34,222 nt of DNA from Teratosphaeria epicoccoides (Eukaryota; Ascomycota; Dothideomycetes; Mycosphaerellales; Teratosphaeriaceae): NCBI GenBank assembly GCA_021401465.1, contig JADDMT010000217.1, forward strand, positions 1-34,222. Direction: 5' to 3'. Shown here piece after piece: positions 31,943-34,222 of the stretch (its first letter is position 1; each line of letters starts with the position of its first letter). The notes beneath the pieces were generated by a model that saw only the letters and a program-made list of their open reading frames with translations, had not been told where the DNA came from and searched no databases. The position numbers were made by a program, and so were the translations under genes.

Positions 31943-32105
31943 TGTCACAGGTAAACAGCATATACACAGGGGTTCATGTAGTATTCAACAAGTACGATAG
32001 GGAGAGAAGGACTATCTGCTAGCTGTCCGGTCTTTTATAGCCGGCCTCGTCAGGGGGTCGCACAGGCCCTAGCCTGTGCCAAGACTTAGGGCCTCGCCCT
32101 TCACA
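31943..32105 (-). repeat. 5' LTR of element B
   Basis: 163 bp, with TATAAAAG in element sense at 32032-32039 as the likely promoter of gag-pol. The sequence next to it on the internal side begins TTAAGTACG, not the TGG expected of a primer site matching a tRNA 3' end. Confidence 0.95.
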
Positions 32106-32110
32106 TCTAG
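32106..32110. repeat. Target-site duplication of element B, right copy
   Basis: TCTAG directly after the LTR, matching 25323-25327. Removing B and one copy rejoins the RNase H frame of A. Confidence 0.85.
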
Positions 32111-32936
32111 CCTGAAGTTCTAGGGCCCTAAGCTGAAGTCGTGTAGGCCCTTCACTATTCTCACGGACCATAAAAACCTGGAGTACTTCATGGTTAAGCG
32201 ACAGCTGTCTAAGCGGCAGATATAGTAGTATGAGACTCTCGCGTAATTCTAGTTTTCCCTAGTATATCGCCTAGGTGCCGAAGGAGTAGTCCCGGACGCA
32301 TTGTCGAGACAAGAACAGGACACGCTAGGGAGAGAAGATAAGGAATTACAGTTTAAGAGGTTTTTAGACCTAGAAGTCATAGAGAGTTAGCCGGACCCTG
32401 TAGATAAGAGCAGAGACGTCGTACCGATTACCTCGACTAGCCTACTACCTACTACTATAGTAGAGAACGAATAGCAATTCGCTAACTCCGCAACCTCTAA
32501 CTAGGAGCCTATTAGGCCATTCTAGGATAGCACCCTTAATGACTTATAGGCAGCCATAGTAGAGAAAGACGAGCTGTACTCGACAGTGTTAAAAGCAGTA
32601 AAGAGCGGCTCCTAGGCGCTACTAGCTAGAGCGAGGCTGAAACTACAAGCGGGGGACTACAAGATCGACAAGAGGGGCTTCCTGCGATACCGCGACAAAC
32701 TATGGGTCCTAGGAGCAAACAACAGTTAGCCTAGGGGCGAGACCTCGGACTCTAGGGACGAAAGCAACGACATGCTTAAGACGAAGCTCATTTAGTCTGT
32801 ACACGACACTACGGTATACAGGCACCTAGGACAGGACGCTACGACGATAATCCTAGGGCGCGACTTCTACTAGCCGTTACTGTCTAAGCATGTCTAGCAG
32901 TTCCTAAGGAACTGCGACTACTGCGGTCGTGTTATA
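32111..32936 (+). pseudogene. pol: Pol of element A, second part (rest of RNase H, integrase N-terminus)
   Basis: It continues A's RNase H after the B insertion (FTILTDHKNLEYFMVKRQLS, then YRLGAEG.VPDALSR), the linker, and the integrase zinc finger (HDTTVYRHLGQ to FLRNCDYCGR). It matches B closely until about 32936 and then diverges abruptly. The DDE core and chromodomain are missing. Confidence 0.85.
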
Positions 32937-33497
32937 AGGGTAGGTGCCGATAGCAGGAAGGGGATCAGGTGTTAGACTCGCAGAGCTATGAAGAATGACG
33001 ATAATAGCAGTTAAACTTGTAACTAACTCTCCTCTAAGTAAGAGAGGATTGAATTAAGATTAAGCACGAAGCTCCTAACTACCTATCCTAAAGCTATCCC
33101 TATATACTAGAGAGACAGAGCAGCTCTGTTAGATCTGTCGATAGACCTAACAGATCTATATCTGTAGATCTGTAGACTAACCCTACAGATCTAAGGGTCT
33201 ATTATCCTGTAACAGATCCCTTCTTCCTTATAGGCCTATAGATCTGTAGACTAACCCTATAGATCCGGGGATCTGTCCTCACGTGACAGATCCTTTCTCC
33301 TATGACTATGCCTATAACTTATAGTACTCCTATAACTATACTATGACTTATAGCACTTAGGACCCTCATGATCCTATAACCTATAGTACTCCTAACAGTA
33401 CTCCTGACACTCATGACACTATCCCCCTCTTAGCCTAGCTCGTCCCTAAGCTACCTTATTAGTGCGGGGTTTCTCTTGTCATTTCTTTTATGCTGTG
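32937..33497. other. Repeat-rich segment after the break in element A
   Basis: No gene is visible. A purine stretch (about 32955-32970, AGGAAGGGGATCAGG) followed by TGTTAGACTCGCAGAGC resembles a polypurine tract with the start of another LTR near 32972, but I cannot find its end. Many AGATCT/CAGATC motifs and a 74-bp tandem repeat follow, then CTATAAC/TATAGTACTCC repeats to about 33420. It may be an LTR or the promoter side of the ORF at 33498. Confidence 0.4.
33165..33314. repeat. Tandem repeat of about 74-76 bp, two copies
   Basis: Both copies start TAGATCTGTAGACTAACCCT and end near CCTA; they share internal (A/G)ACAGATCC and CTTTCTCC-like parts with several differences. Confidence 0.7.
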
Positions 33498-34222
33498 ATG
33501 TCTTCTCTTTCTACATTACTACCTTGTGTCATTCTAGACACTAACGCCCCTTTAACGCAGAAACGTAAACGCCGCGCGAATCAAATCTATCGTTAGGGCT
33601 AGGACAGCATAAAGTCCTACACTTAGTGTCAAGAGTTAAAGCTCGTTTATTAGGTACACATTTCCTTAGGGAAATGTTTGCAATGTCACTTTAGCAACTG
33701 TCGGAGTTATGACGCGAAGGTGACAGAGGTCAAATGGAAGAAGTTAGGCGATTAGTAGAAAAGACTAATTGCTAATCTTGATTATGCAAAGGCGGTCCTA
33801 GCCGAGGCTTCGTAGAAGATGATAGAGGCGCATACAAAGAAGATGCGTCTTTAAAAACAGTTAGACGTAGTCGACTAGGAGGTCGAGGATAGTCGCGCTC
33901 TCGAGGAGCGTGAGATTAGGGAGGATGAGGCCGAGGAACAGGCTCTCTCGCAGGCTAGGTTTCTTCTTGACCTAGATCCTTCCGCGGGTCTCGCTCTTAG
34001 TCCTACGACATAGAGTGTAATAGAGGGTTTCACTAACGCCTCATATTAGGGTTTCCTGGATAGCGTGATAGCCGAGCCGGTTAACGGCGTCCCGTAGGAG
34101 TCTAGTCATGGCTTAGGATCTTCTTCCTAGGTTCGTTCCTTTCTCGAAACTTCGTATCTTTTGCTAACAGTTTCGCAGATGTTCTAGGGGTTCCTAGGTG
34201 TTCTCGGTACTCCTATATCCTT
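33498..34222 (+). pseudogene. Cys-rich coiled-coil ORF, runs off the window
   Basis: From ATG 33498 one frame remains open for 241 codons to the window end, broken only by TAG and one TAA. A basic stretch (QKRKRRANQIYR) comes first, then a Cys cluster with GKCLQCHFSNC (CxxC then Cys). Next is a long charged coiled coil (about residues 75-155, for example NLDYAKAVLAEAS, then EEREIREDEAEEQALSQARF). A Ser/Gly-rich part follows (DLDPSAGLALSPTT). From memory, many repeat-borne hypothetical proteins of ascomycetes have this Cys cluster plus coiled coil plus LxMSPxTW-like design; I could not check this. It is probably DNA- or RNA-binding. Whether it belongs to an LTR element is open. Confidence 0.55.

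Larger units (their letters stand above)
25328..32105 (-). mobile_element. Chromovirus B, full-length copy inserted in A
   Basis: A 6778-bp Ty3/gypsy element on the minus strand with two 163-bp LTRs, Gag, Pol with chromodomain, a 22-base poly-G tract before the 3' LTR, and an antisense (+) Cys-rich gene between pol and the 3' LTR. It sits in the RNase H region of A and is flanked by TCTAG on both sides. The LTRs differ at about six positions, all transitions, mostly explained by CA-to-TA changes. It is structurally complete but dead: the gag start reads ATA, and TAG interrupts gag and pol throughout. Confidence 0.95.
22188..32936 (+). mobile_element. Chromovirus A (outer element), split by element B and 3'-truncated
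   Basis: A Ty3/gypsy element on the + strand: 5' LTR 22188-22363, gag from 22385, pol in the -1 frame from about 23562, interrupted at 25327/25328 by the 6.8-kb element B. It resumes at 32111 in RNase H and continues into the integrase zinc finger. Similarity to B stops near 32936, so the rest of integrase, the chromodomain region and the 3' LTR are missing. A and B belong to one family: LTRs, gag and pol align along their length. Besides TAG mutations A carries two single-base insertions that break the frame (near 23264 and in the G run at 24410-24419). Confidence 0.85.

Noticed and set aside
1..34222. CRISPR arrays, tRNA or rRNA genes
   Set aside because: None seen by eye; the short repeats present are microsatellites, LTRs and tandem duplications.

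Overview
The window looks like nuclear DNA of a filamentous ascomycete (Pezizomycotina, most likely a Dothideomycete; the class is a guess). The evidence is three well-preserved eukaryotic genes with fungal features, a 55-nt GT-AG intron in one of them, Ty3/gypsy chromoviruses, and a repeat-specific C-to-T mutation pattern of the RIP (repeat-induced point mutation) type. No tRNA, rRNA or CRISPR array was seen.

Layout. (1) 1-6412: the 3' part of a chromovirus on the + strand (protease, RT, RNase H, integrase, chromodomain). It is followed by an antisense Cys-rich gene with its own TATA box, then a purine tract and a probable 3' LTR. (2) 6413-10450: an unclassified decayed element with two convergent genes, a long unknown one on + and a Cys-rich one on -. 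(3) 10450-21930: an unmutated host island. It holds a mitochondrial thioredoxin-like gene (-), a PUF-family RNA-binding protein gene (+), the ER-fusion GTPase gene SEY1 (+), and a gene fragment cut off at the right border. (4) 21930-34222: nested retrotransposons. Chromovirus A (+; LTR, gag, pol) is split inside RNase H by a full-length relative B (25328-32105, -) flanked by a 5-bp target duplication. B also carries an antisense TATA-driven Cys-rich gene between pol and its 3' LTR. After A breaks off near 32936 there is a repeat-rich segment and a fourth Cys-rich gene, with a coiled coil, that runs off the window.

The repeats are inactivated in an unusual way. Frames stay recognisable for hundreds of codons and G+C stays high, but Gln (CAG) and Trp (TGG) codons have very often become TAG. 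The host genes show none of this. A and B keep a canonical -1 frameshift heptamer (GGGAAAA) two codons before the gag stop.

The main candidate for something new is the recurring gene class. Four separate CxxC-containing ORFs lie in the repeats, two of them antisense between pol and 3' LTR in different chromoviruses, each behind its own TATA box. They could be an antisense accessory module of fungal chromoviruses.
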